From NCBI GenBank assembly GCA_944389295.1, contig CALXLV010000016.1, positions 1-64,000 on the forward strand: a DNA stretch of 64,000 bases, in the 5' to 3' direction. Position 1 is the first letter of the stretch. Every line of letters begins with the position of its first letter. The notes under the pieces are model-generated. The model had not been told where the DNA came from. It was given only the letters and a program-made list of their open reading frames with translations, and made no database searches. Origin of the DNA: an uncultured Spirochaetaceae bacterium (GTDB taxonomy: Bacteria; Spirochaetota; Spirochaetia; Sphaerochaetales; Sphaerochaetaceae). Positions 1 through 7,519 of the stretch are shown here, in pieces. Made by a program: the position numbers and the translations under genes.

Positions 1-36
1 ATTGTTGACGGCATTGCCTATTCAGGAAAAGAAGAA

Positions 37-255
37 TTGAAAGTTGAAGCCGTAAAGGTTCTGGATGGCATGAACCTCTTGGTAAAATTCAACTCTGGTG
101 TAGAAAGACTTTTTGACGCCTCTCGACTTCTAAATGCAGGGCCAGTGTTTGCTCCTTTGAAAGATAAGAAGGTCTTCAGAGCTGTAAAGATAGAGTATGG
201 AACGCTGTCATGGAACGACGGGAAAATTGATATTGCACCAGAATATCTAAATTGA
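37..255 (+). CDS. DUF2442 domain protein, possibly 5'-truncated
   Basis: This 72-residue protein matches the small DUF2442 fold: an N-terminal strand pattern VEAVKVLDGMNLLVKF, a central GVERLFDASRLL, then FAPLKDKKVFRAVKI and the ending WNDGKIDIAPEYL. DUF2442 proteins often sit beside DUF4160 or toxin-antitoxin genes and their function is unknown. The start used here is TTG at 37, where family homology begins, but the frame is open to position 1, so the gene may begin to the left, possibly as a fusion. The ATPase gene follows 48 bases downstream on the same strand, so it was probably carried by the same element. Confidence 0.6.
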   Translation: MKVEAVKVLDGMNLLVKFNSGVERLFDASRLLNAGPVFAPLKDKKVFRAVKIEYGTLSWNDGKIDIAPEYLN

Positions 256-303
256 AAGGATCTGACTAGGAAAATGAAATTAATGAAGATACCTTTTTAA
301 AGT

Positions 304-963
304 ATGAATGATCTAGATCCAATCACAGTGGAATATACATTAGAAAAGAAGGGTAACCTATCCCTTATAGAAGCAGAGCCTTCTGCAGGAAAGACAGCAC
401 TAGGTATTCACTTTCTTCTCTCTGCTGTAGAGAATGATGAGCATACCCTCTATCTCTCCCTTGAGTTTTATGAGGATATGCTAAGGGAGAGGCTTCTTTC
501 TGTTGCCTCACAGATAGAATTAAGGAAAATAAGGGAAGATAACCTTACAGAGGAAGAACGTAAAAAGCTTGCTGAAACCAAGGCTGATTTAGCTCTCTGT
601 CGCTTTACAATAAGAGATATGATAGCTCCTTCCTTATCTGAGGTAATAGCCCTTATAGAGAAGAGACACAATGAAGACAAGGCAGAAGTAGTCATCATCG
701 ATTATCTGGGGCTTATAAAGGATGAGGAAAAGGATATCCTTAAGGAACTGAAAGCCCTTGCAGAAAGGTTAGGAATAGCTGTAATAGCCCTACAACAGAT
801 TCCACGGGGAAGTGGAGAAGTGAATATAGATAGTCCATATATGGATAACTTCTACTGCCTGAAAAGGGATGGTAATGAAGCAAGGCTTGTAAACCTGAAG
901 GAGGACAAGGTTATAGAATTCTCTTATGATCCAAAGACAACAAGGTTCAAGTTTGAAAGGTAA
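304..963 (+). CDS. DnaB-like RecA-fold ATPase
   Basis: The 219-residue protein is a stripped RecA/DnaB C-terminal domain. It shows a Walker A motif (AEPSAGKTAL, residues 24-33), a DnaB-type SLEF segment near 52-55, a Walker B of the form VVIIDYLGLI (129-138) and a LQQIPR segment near 163-168 that matches the LSQLxR motif of replicative helicases. It lacks a DnaB N-terminal domain and is about half the length of DnaB. It could be a helicase-like or partition/regulatory ATPase of the mobile element. A RadA- or KaiC-like role is possible, but the IDYLxLI signature favours the DnaB branch. There is no clear ribosome-binding site before ATG 304. Confidence 0.65.
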   Translation: MNDLDPITVEYTLEKKGNLSLIEAEPSAGKTALGIHFLLSAVENDEHTLYLSLEFYEDMLRERLLSVASQIELRKIREDNLTEEERKKLAETKADLALCRFTIRDMIAPSLSEVIALIEKRHNEDKAEVVIIDYLGLIKDEEKDILKELKALAERLGIAVIALQQIPRGSGEVNIDSPYMDNFYCLKRDGNEARLVNLKEDKVIEFSYDPKTTRFKFER

Positions 964-1548
964 ATCCCTTATTAACAGCAAGGCTATAGGCAATATAAAA
1001 GCTTATAGCCTTTATTCATACTTCTAGCTTTCTCTCAGAGGCTATTTCCTGAGCCACCAAGAGATCCTATTAGCAATCTTGTATAGATTTCTTCAGAATG
1101 GGTATAGGATAGCCTGTAGCCCTTGATTTAAGAGTAGCCTAAGAATATTTAGAAGGATAAGGGAGCCTCTCTGGATCAAGAGCTAAGAGACTTAGTTAAG
1201 ATAAGCTAATCAGGAGTTTTAAGATAATAAGAAGATCTCTTATAAGTCTTATTTACCTTAATTCAGAAAGTTATAACTTACAGGAATCCTAGTTTCCCCT
1301 CTAAGGCTATTTACTGGGGCTCTAGGAGCTTCCTTGACAACAAGAGTATAAAAACCTGCAAGGCTATCAGCCTAGCCCCAGGCTTTATTTAATAATCTAA
1401 TTCCTGAAGGTTAAGAGAGTTATCAGATAATAAGCCTCCTATAAAATCTAAGAAGAACAAGTCTCAGCTAAAAACTCTATTTATTAATAAATATACCTAT
1501 ATTGGTCTCTTATAAAAGAAATCAATACAAAATTCGTATAATATAAAC
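964..1548. other. AT-rich non-coding region, possible origin
   Basis: These 585 bases hold no convincing reading frame. The hexamer GGCTAT or its complement occurs six times here (starts near 982, 1040, 1305 and 1362, and complements at 1005 and 1109), several as AAGGCTAT, and small inverted repeats are present, for example around 1362-1383. The location immediately before a putative replication initiator suggests an origin or operator region. The same hexamer also turns up inside neighbouring element genes, so enrichment is not proven. A TATAAT at 1537-1542 lies directly before the next gene. Confidence 0.35.
980..1016 (+). terminator. Hairpin after the DnaB-like ATPase gene
   Basis: Arms 980-991 and 1001-1012 (AAGGCTATAGGC and GCTTATAGCCTT) pair over 12 positions with one G-T wobble around a 9-base loop, followed by a short TTATT. 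It lies 17 bases after the stop at 963. The T tract is weak, so it may instead be part of the origin-like region. Confidence 0.4.
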
Positions 1549-2487
1549 ATGAAGGAATTTGAAACCATAAACTACAATTCATATAGGATTGGAGAAGACA
1601 GAATAACTAAAACAAAACTGATTGAATATGAGGCTATAACCCCATGCAGGAAGCCTCTATCTTATACCTCCTTTGGTATAAAGAGAAACTCTCCTAATGA
1701 GATAAAGTATAGAGGTATTGATAGAATAGGTTTTTCTATCGATAGGGATTACTACAATGAAAAAGATTATTGCAGGAAATATAAGAGAGGGCCAATATCG
1801 ATAGTTCCACTAGGAGCTTATGAATTATTCAATATAAACAGAGAGTATATCTCTTCAAAGCCTCTTCAAGATATTGGCTCAATAGCTGATACTTTCTTCA
1901 GATATGCCATAGAGAAAAGGATCTTCCAGCTTCCTCTTAGGAAGATATCTATAGACCTTCTAAGAGGGGGAGAGATTATCTCTGATGAGGAATTCCCAGA
2001 AAATAGAGTTCAGACACTAGAAGAATTCTATGGGAAAATAAAGGGAATAAGAACCCTTCATAGTATAGAGCTATATTTCGATGTATATCTCCCCTACCTT
2101 GATATTAGGAGCAAGCTCAGGATAGAGGACTTTATTGAAGATGATAATGGCCTTTACTCCAGAGACTATAATATTACAGAGGACTTCCATAAAGAGAAGT
2201 CATCCTTTGTTATATATGATAAGAAGGCAAGATATGAGGAACAAGGTTACAAGATAGAGGAGGACGTTACGAGATTTGAATTCAGATTCAACAGAAGGAA
2301 CTTCACGAGGCTGAAAGACCCTAATATTCTGAACATGGATTACTCTTCTCTAGCTGATACTCTTATCCCCTATGCTATCAAAAGACTCAGAAGGAAGACT
2401 AATATGAAACTTGATGAGATCATAGAGATTCTACCTGAGGAGAATTCTTATCTAAAAGATATACTAATAAAGGTTACTAAAAAATAA
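1549..2487 (+). CDS. Putative replication initiation protein
   Basis: The 312-residue basic protein has a segment SFVIYDKKARYEEQGYKI followed by VTRFEFRFNRRN (about residues 222-255). This resembles the YDK...RFE(V/F)R(L/F)xRR region of phage and plasmid replication initiators such as the Rep_trans/gpII/RstA groups. No unambiguous HUH motif was found, so the assignment is by partial motif, position and context. It sits between an AT-rich repeat region and convergent excisionase and integrase genes, which fits a replicating integrative element. The start has TATAAT six bases upstream and no ribosome-binding site, so the message may be leaderless. Codons are strongly A/T-ending. Confidence 0.45.
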   Translation: MKEFETINYNSYRIGEDRITKTKLIEYEAITPCRKPLSYTSFGIKRNSPNEIKYRGIDRIGFSIDRDYYNEKDYCRKYKRGPISIVPLGAYELFNINREYISSKPLQDIGSIADTFFRYAIEKRIFQLPLRKISIDLLRGGEIISDEEFPENRVQTLEEFYGKIKGIRTLHSIELYFDVYLPYLDIRSKLRIEDFIEDDNGLYSRDYNITEDFHKEKSSFVIYDKKARYEEQGYKIEEDVTRFEFRFNRRNFTRLKDPNILNMDYSSLADTLIPYAIKRLRRKTNMKLDEIIEILPEENSYLKDILIKVTKK

Positions 2488-2539
2488 CCGTAAATATGAT
2501 CTCCGGCTTACTTATATGAGGGAGCTTAAAATAAATGGA

Positions 2540-2583
2540 AAGACAGCCTACAGCAACAATCATTAACACCTGTAGGCCGTCTT
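2540..2583. terminator. Bidirectional terminator between rep-like and excisionase genes
   Basis: Arms AAGAC-a-GCCTACAG (2540-2553) and CTGTAGGC-c-GTCTT (2570-2583) form a long stem with one mismatch and a 16-base loop. It lies in the 102-base gap between two converging genes. No long T tract is present on either side. Confidence 0.5.
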
Positions 2584-2589
2584 CAGCTC

Positions 2590-2829
2590 TCATAGCTTAA
2601 TTTCAGAATCTGTCTTGAGTATCCACTCCTTAACAGTCTTGAATGCCCATACCTTTCTTCCTCCTACAATTCCATCGGGAACTCCCTTATTCGGCTGTAG
2701 CCACTTCTTATTGCAGGCTGTTTTGTAGTTAAGCCCTTTAAGCCTGCAGCAATCCTTAAGGTTGAACCAATAATGATCTGGCAAGATAGGTTCATCAAAG
2801 ACGATTGATTCATTAGTGAGATTTTTCAT
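2590..2829 (-). CDS. Excisionase-like helix-turn-helix protein
   Basis: This 79-residue protein contains an excisionase/MerR-like winged helix: HYWFNLKDCCRLKGLNYKTA, then GGRKVWAFKTVKEWIL, the usual pattern of an N-terminal helix-turn-helix, a basic wing (VGGRKVW) and a final helix. Such proteins bind next to attachment sites and steer the partner integrase toward excision, and many also act as repressors. It lies 26 bases downstream of the integrase gene on the same strand, so the order is int then xis. A promoterless short gap suggests co-transcription. The ATG at 2829 is preceded by AGGAGGAAAA. Confidence 0.65.
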   Translation of the reverse strand: MKNLTNESIVFDEPILPDHYWFNLKDCCRLKGLNYKTACNKKWLQPNKGVPDGIVGGRKVWAFKTVKEWILKTDSEIKL

Positions 2830-2855
2830 TTTTCCTCCTGATGAAAATAGTTCAA

Positions 2856-4019
2856 TCAGGATTCCTTATGATTCTCCTCTGTTCCCCCAATCAGTATTGC
2901 ATCAATTACCTTCCCCTGATTTACCATACGAGCTGCATCATAGTGTGTATAATTCCTCTGTATCTGAGGATTACTCCACCCAGTCATAGCCCTTATAACC
3001 TCAGGGCTTTCTCCTTTTTCAAGCAGAAGAGTGTTCAAGGTATGCCTGAAGCTATGAGGTTTCAGATGACGGAATTCCTTCTCCTCTTTAGTTATTCCGA
3101 TAGCAGATATAGCTCTGTTAAAAGCCCTCTGCCAGTGCCAGAGACTATACGGAGACCCATCCATATTGCAAACAACCAAGTCTGCTTCCCCTGAAAACTT
3201 TGTATAGCCACGGAATTGCTGTAACCTCTCCTTCAGGAAATCACAGAGGATAACAGTTCTCGGCTTATAGCTTTTAGGAAGTCCTACTACATGGTTGCAA
3301 TCATCCTTCCATGCTTCCTTGACATATATGATATTATTATCGAACCTTATGTTTCCCCATTTCAGGCATAGTATCTCGCTCTTCCTCATACCAGTAAGAG
3401 CCGCTATCAAGAAACAGATATAATCAGAAGGTGTCTCCCAGGCTAAGGACAGTTCAGGATGGATAAAAAGCATTCCAAGCTCCTGAGCTGTGAATACTCC
3501 TGCTTCTTTATTATCTGTCACCATCTTCCCTACTTTCTCTGCTGGGTTATAAGGTATATCTTCCCTGTAAACAGCCTCTCCAAGAATCACAGAGATTGTT
3601 CTGATAGTAGAATTGATAACATTCTTCGAGACCTTGTTATTCAGGAGTTTATCCCTGAACCTGAGAATATCCCCTCTCCTGATATCTGCGATATGGATTC
3701 TCCCAAGTTCTGAACCAAAGAAGTACTTCTCAAGGAGCCTTCTGTTGTTATTGCAATATCTCTCAGTAATATGCTTCCCCTCGGCCCTAAGCCTTGTTGC
3801 ATGGGGACACCGCTCCCAATCAAAATAAGGCTCTGCATAATCCTTGAACAACGGATTGGCTTTGCCTACCATCTTCTTTTCCATCAGTTCCTTAACATAC
3901 TCTTGAGCCCTTGCTTTGCTTGTCTGACAGGTTGTCTTGAAGCAAGACATCTCCGGTGTCTTATAGTAGTAATATTTTCCATTCTTCCAGTATTTAACTG
4001 GGGACTTTGCTCTACTCAT
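2856..4019 (-). CDS. Tyrosine recombinase/integrase
   Basis: The 387-residue protein has an N-terminal arm-binding part (1-60), a SAM-like core-binding domain (about 60-160) and a catalytic domain (about 175-375). Catalytic residues are visible: Arg212 in LTGMRKSEIL, Lys249 near LPKSYK, His322 and Arg325 in PHSFRH, Trp348 in TGWSN where many relatives have His, and the nucleophile Tyr357 in NYTHYD. It would integrate and excise the element at a specific chromosomal site. A good ribosome-binding site (AAGGAG, five bases before ATG) supports the start. The gene lies nearest the chromosomal boundary, with the att site expected in 4020-4430. Confidence 0.93.
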   Translation of the reverse strand: MSRAKSPVKYWKNGKYYYYKTPEMSCFKTTCQTSKARAQEYVKELMEKKMVGKANPLFKDYAEPYFDWERCPHATRLRAEGKHITERYCNNNRRLLEKYFFGSELGRIHIADIRRGDILRFRDKLLNNKVSKNVINSTIRTISVILGEAVYREDIPYNPAEKVGKMVTDNKEAGVFTAQELGMLFIHPELSLAWETPSDYICFLIAALTGMRKSEILCLKWGNIRFDNNIIYVKEAWKDDCNHVVGLPKSYKPRTVILCDFLKERLQQFRGYTKFSGEADLVVCNMDGSPYSLWHWQRAFNRAISAIGITKEEKEFRHLKPHSFRHTLNTLLLEKGESPEVIRAMTGWSNPQIQRNYTHYDAARMVNQGKVIDAILIGGTEENHKES

Positions 4020-4200
4020 AGTTACTCCTTCTACTGGAAATAGGAGCTTTCAGGAAAAGCTTTTTATGGATTTTGGTGAATGATCCAAGATTCTATCTAA
4101 AGTCGGGGATTCCTGACACATCAAGAAGGAAGTGTTAGATTCCTAATTCTTTAGAGTATAAAAGATTACCTGCTCAGTATTTTCATTTCACAAGGAAAAT

Positions 4201-4244
4201 AAAAAACCCCACAGCGGGCAAAAGGAGGTAAACCGCTTATGGGG
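4201..4244 (-). terminator. Minus-strand hairpin with T6
   Basis: Read on the minus strand, CCCCA...GCGG (from 4244 and 4236) pairs with CCGC...TGGGG (4217 to 4207) and is followed directly by TTTTTT (4206-4201). It would stop transcripts entering the element from the chromosomal side. The loop contains one of the two GGAGG repeats. Confidence 0.5.
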
Positions 4245-4433
4245 AACAAAAGGAGGTTAGAATGGAAGTTCTGCTTCCACTTTCTGCCCATAATATAGCG
4301 AGTTCAGGAAAGAATGAAAAGAGGTTTATGAAAAATTTTTAAAAATTTTCGGAACAACGTTGCATTTTGCGGATGCTGATTAATTCTGGATGATAAGTTC
4401 TTATGGAAAAGCCAATAACAGGGACAATATGAA

Positions 4434-4453
4434 GGGCGGGATCGCTCCCGCCC
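4434..4453 (-). terminator. Terminator of the phosphofructokinase operon
   Basis: A perfect 8-bp stem GGGCGGGA / TCCCGCCC with a 4-base loop lies 7 bases after the phosphofructokinase stop codon on the minus strand. The following bases are only moderately T-rich. Confidence 0.65.
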
Positions 4454-4459
4454 GCTGAA

Positions 4460-5794
4460 TCACACGTTATTCTTCATTGAGAATGGCTGTCTTGTGTTCT
4501 CAAGGACATCCCTCCAGAGAGAGCCCTCTATATCAACATGGCTTCTCTGCGAGACTGCGACCTTGATAGGTATGTAGACGTACTGGTTGTTCACGCGCGA
4601 TGCGATGCACTGCGTCTTGCCCGCCATCGCCGCATGTACCGCGTGAGCGCCAATCCTCGCGCAGTAGATCGAGTCATAGCTGTTTGCGGGGGCTGAGCGG
4701 ATTATGTACGACGGATCAATGTATTTGATCGAGATCGTGATTCCCTGCTCTGCGAAATACTCCTTAATCTTGTTCTTGAGGAATATGCCGATGTCGTGGA
4801 ACTTGAGGTTGCCGGAGGCATCCGTCTCTCCCGATGGCGGGATGAACTCCTGTCCCGCGCCCTCAGCGACAAGTATGACAGCATGGCCGCGTTCAAGGAG
4901 CCTTCTCTTGAGATTCTCCATGAGGCCGTTAGGACCGTCGAGATCGAACGGGGATTCCGGAATGAGGCAGAAGTTGACGTCTGACTGCGCAAGCGATGCG
5001 TTGGCCGCGATGAATCCTGACTCCCTTCCCATTACCTTGACGATGCCGATTCCGTTGATCGAACCAGTGGCCTCAACATGGGCGCCGCGGATGACGGGCG
5101 CCGCCTGAGAGACAGCGGTATCGAAGCCGAAGGAGGCATCGATGAACGAGAGATCATTGTCTATCGTCTTGGGAACTCCGATCACGGAAATCTTGAGCCC
5201 TCTCCTCTTTATCTCCTCTCCGATGTCATAAGCGCCGCGGAGCGTTCCGTCTCCTCCAATTGAGATAAGGATGTTTATATTCATCCTCTCAAGGGAATCC
5301 ACGATCTCCTCTACCTGCTTGCCGCCTCCGCGGGCCGATCCGAGGATGGTGCCTCCCTTGTCCTGAATATCATCGACGACATCGGGATCAAGCTCTATGA
5401 CAGGCCACGGGGAGTTCTCGAGAAGTCCAAGATAGCCGTACTGGATTCCCGATATGCGGCGCACGCCGTAGCGGTACCAGAGACAGCGGACCACAGATCT
5501 TATTACGTTGTTCAGACCCGGGCAGAGACCGCCGCAGGTGCAGATGGCGGCATGGACATGGGCCGGATTGAAATAGATCTTCTCCCTCGGCCCTGCAAGC
5601 TCTATCGTCTCGTTCTTCTGCAGCTTGATATCAGCACCGTCGGCCTGTCTTGTCTCTATTGAATAGAGGATACGGTCATTGTCCGTGACATAGTCGGCAA
5701 GTCCGTCGCCGCCGTGCTTTGACATTCTGATCGGAGAGCTGAGCTTGGCGGGCCCGAGCGTCTCGATTGTGAAATCATATCTGGTATTGCTCAT
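4460..5794 (-). CDS. pfk: 6-phosphofructokinase, long form, probably ATP-dependent
   Basis: This cytosolic enzyme phosphorylates fructose 6-phosphate to fructose 1,6-bisphosphate. The 444-residue protein belongs to the long PfkA group. It has GGLCPGLN (88-95), the nucleotide motif GGDG (180-183), PKTIDND (208-214) and an MGRESGF loop near 262. In this superfamily Gly after GGD goes with ATP use, while Lys in PKTIDND is common in pyrophosphate enzymes. The mixed pair is known from ATP enzymes of trypanosomatid and related type, so ATP is the better guess. An N-terminal extension of about 80 residues precedes the core. The ATG overlaps the stop of the ModE-like gene (ATGA), with a GGAGG site inside that gene. 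Confidence 0.88.
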   Translation of the reverse strand: MSNTRYDFTIETLGPAKLSSPIRMSKHGGDGLADYVTDNDRILYSIETRQADGADIKLQKNETIELAGPREKIYFNPAHVHAAICTCGGLCPGLNNVIRSVVRCLWYRYGVRRISGIQYGYLGLLENSPWPVIELDPDVVDDIQDKGGTILGSARGGGKQVEEIVDSLERMNINILISIGGDGTLRGAYDIGEEIKRRGLKISVIGVPKTIDNDLSFIDASFGFDTAVSQAAPVIRGAHVEATGSINGIGIVKVMGRESGFIAANASLAQSDVNFCLIPESPFDLDGPNGLMENLKRRLLERGHAVILVAEGAGQEFIPPSGETDASGNLKFHDIGIFLKNKIKEYFAEQGITISIKYIDPSYIIRSAPANSYDSIYCARIGAHAVHAAMAGKTQCIASRVNNQYVYIPIKVAVSQRSHVDIEGSLWRDVLENTRQPFSMKNNV

Positions 5795-6153
5795 TCCTCT
5801 ACCTCCATGAGCTTGTCTAGAGACGAGAGGAAGGAATCAAAACGCTTTCCAGCATCCTCCTTCACCCCGTCCTGAAACTCCCTGTACAGGGAGATGAACT
5901 CCTTCGCGAAAGGCGTCAGCACAGCGCCGGAACGCTCCGCTCCGCCTTTTCTCCTCTCTATGACAGGACGCCCCAGATTCCTCTCCAGATTATCAAGCAT
6001 GGCGCGCGCCTTCGTATATGACAGCCCCATGCTTTTTGAAGCGGAGAGAAGGGAGCCCTTTGCCTCGATGTTCTCGAGAAGCCAGAGCACACCGGCACCC
6101 ATGAACTTCCCGCCCGCATCATCGAGAATATAGAGCTTGGTGCTCAGCTCCAT
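5791..6153 (-). CDS. ModE N-terminal-type winged-helix regulator
   Basis: The 120-residue protein is a single LysR/ModE-like DNA-binding domain. It shows the sequence LLENIEAKGSLLSASKSMG, then SYTKARAMLDNLERNLGRP, then the wing RRKGGAERSGAVLT. It lacks the C-terminal molybdate-binding MOP domains of full ModE (about 260 residues), so an effector is not evident. It overlaps the aminotransferase gene upstream by 10 bases and the phosphofructokinase downstream by 4, so the three are translationally coupled. A molybdenum-hydroxylase-like cluster lies divergently beyond ligA, but a regulatory link is only inferred. An AGGAG site precedes ATG 6153. Confidence 0.8.
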   Translation of the reverse strand: MELSTKLYILDDAGGKFMGAGVLWLLENIEAKGSLLSASKSMGLSYTKARAMLDNLERNLGRPVIERRKGGAERSGAVLTPFAKEFISLYREFQDGVKEDAGKRFDSFLSSLDKLMEVEE

Positions 6154-7445
6154 AGCTCTCCTGCAGCCCTGTAGACCGTATCGACAACCTCATCCAGTCC
6201 CTCAGGCTCCACTGAGCAGTACGCCAGGCGGAGAGTCCTGCCCATTATGTTTATCGCTCCGATCTGGTACTTGTCGAGAAGGTATGTCCTGAGCTCCTCG
6301 GCGTCATGCCCGTTCGTATTAAAAGCCATGAAATATCCGGAGTTGAAGGGATAAGGCGTGAGAACCTTGTCATCAGCGTGCCTCTCCACAGCGCCGCGCA
6401 CTATCTCATAGCGCTTCTTCATCTCGGTGAAGATGACCTCCTTGTCCTCCTCGTAGTGCCGGCCGTTCCTCATCGCGCTGACGATGAGGCTCTGTCCCGG
6501 CCTGTCGCAGTTGGACACCGTGCATCTGATCGCACCAAGCGTTTTCTTCGTAAGCGCATCGAGATGGGCATCCGTGAAGCCCTTCGAGGCGTATGTCAGG
6601 AAACCAACCCTGAAGCCCCAGACCATCTCCTCCTTGGTGGCGGCATCGCCCTTTACGGCAAAGATGTTCTCATGGGCATCTGCGAAGTATGAGAACAGCG
6701 ACTCCTTCTCTGTCTCATCCTCGAAAAAGAGTCCGAAATATGCATCATCGGAGAGAACGAGCACCTTTTTGCCGCTCTCGGCAACCGATACGACGGCATC
6801 AACTATCTTCCTGCGCTCCTCGACAGAAGGTGTGTATCCCGTAGGATTGTTCGGGAAGTTGAGGATTATGCGCGCATGATCTCCCTTCACCGAGAGAAGC
6901 GCCTCCTTCATGCCTTCCACATTGAATCCCCCGTCCTTTCCGTAGAACGGGAATGTCACCGCTTTTGCTCCGATGAGATCGGTGAAGATGAGGTCATAGT
7001 TGTCCCAGAAAAGATCGGGGCAGACAATCTCATCTCCCTCGCCTACGAAGAGCTCGGCAGTCATGCTTATCGCATGCGTAAGTCCTCCGGTCACGAGAGG
7101 CAGCGAGAATTTCTTGCCCGAGAGATGGGGATTCTTCTTTATCATCATATCGCGCCAGAGAGAGCGGAGAGCCTTGTCGCCGCCGCCGGGAGCATATGAG
7201 AAGATATCAGAAGGCTTGAACGCTCCTTCCCTGAATGCTGAGTAGATATCCCGCAGATAGAATGGCTGGCCATTCCTCGTCGCAAGACCTACCGTGGCGT
7301 TGTATCTCTTCGCCTTCTCCTTGGCCTCGTCGCTCTGCGCTACTATACCTTTGGGGAAATACATCCTCCGGCCAATCGGAGAGAGAAAGCCGTAAGCCAC
7401 CGAATCCGAAAGCGTCCTGTTCAATTCTTCTGCCAATATATTCAT
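6144..7445 (-). CDS. Class I/II PLP-dependent aminotransferase
   Basis: The protein is a fold-type I aminotransferase of 433 residues. Visible motifs are NNPTG (199-203), SDDAYFG (232-238) and the PLP lysine in DAATKEEMVWGFRVG (Lys271), with the substrate-carboxylate Arg expected in the C-terminal TLRLAYCSVEP region. The substrate cannot be read from sequence; the family includes aromatic, alanine and LL-DAP aminotransferases. The start is placed at ATG 7445, which has a GGAGG site five bases upstream. An in-frame TTG at 7457 would overlap that site and is less likely. It is the first gene of the operon with the ModE-like regulator and phosphofructokinase. Confidence 0.85.
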   Translation of the reverse strand: MNILAEELNRTLSDSVAYGFLSPIGRRMYFPKGIVAQSDEAKEKAKRYNATVGLATRNGQPFYLRDIYSAFREGAFKPSDIFSYAPGGGDKALRSLWRDMMIKKNPHLSGKKFSLPLVTGGLTHAISMTAELFVGEGDEIVCPDLFWDNYDLIFTDLIGAKAVTFPFYGKDGGFNVEGMKEALLSVKGDHARIILNFPNNPTGYTPSVEERRKIVDAVVSVAESGKKVLVLSDDAYFGLFFEDETEKESLFSYFADAHENIFAVKGDAATKEEMVWGFRVGFLTYASKGFTDAHLDALTKKTLGAIRCTVSNCDRPGQSLIVSAMRNGRHYEEDKEVIFTEMKKRYEIVRGAVERHADDKVLTPYPFNSGYFMAFNTNGHDAEELRTYLLDKYQIGAINIMGRTLRLAYCSVEPEGLDEVVDTVYRAAGELWS

Positions 7446-7519
7446 GACTGCCTCCAACTATCCTTATATCACATTCGGGAATATTGATGTACTCCGGAGA
7501 TTTTCCGGCACTCCCGGCC

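Larger units (their letters stand above)
1..4430. mobile_element. Right part of an integrative genetic element
   Basis: This stretch is visibly AT-richer than the chromosome to its right and carries a typical integrative set: DnaB-like ATPase, putative replication initiator, excisionase-like protein and tyrosine integrase, with the integrase outermost. The left end lies outside the window. The right boundary is inferred to fall between the integrase upstream region and the phosphofructokinase terminator at 4434-4453. No attachment-site duplication can be shown because only one end is present. No structural phage or conjugation gene is visible in this part. Confidence 0.65.
4020..4459. other. 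Element/chromosome junction region
   Basis: The 440 bases upstream of the integrase contain no ordinary gene. They are AT-rich up to about 4430 and hold a minus-strand terminator (4201-4244), a 6-bp hairpin TGGAAG-ttctg-CTTCCA (4263-4279), and two copies of CAAAAGGAGGT (4219-4229 and 4247-4257), each followed at normal distance by an ATG. These open frames of 18 and 26 codons (4239-4298 and 4262-4342) are too short to call genes. The attachment site and integrase promoter should lie here but cannot be fixed from one end. Confidence 0.5.

Noticed and set aside
1334-1352. TTGACA followed by TATAAA as a Rep promoter
   Set aside because: The two hexamers are only 7 bases apart, far from the 16-18 needed, and about 200 bases from the gene start.
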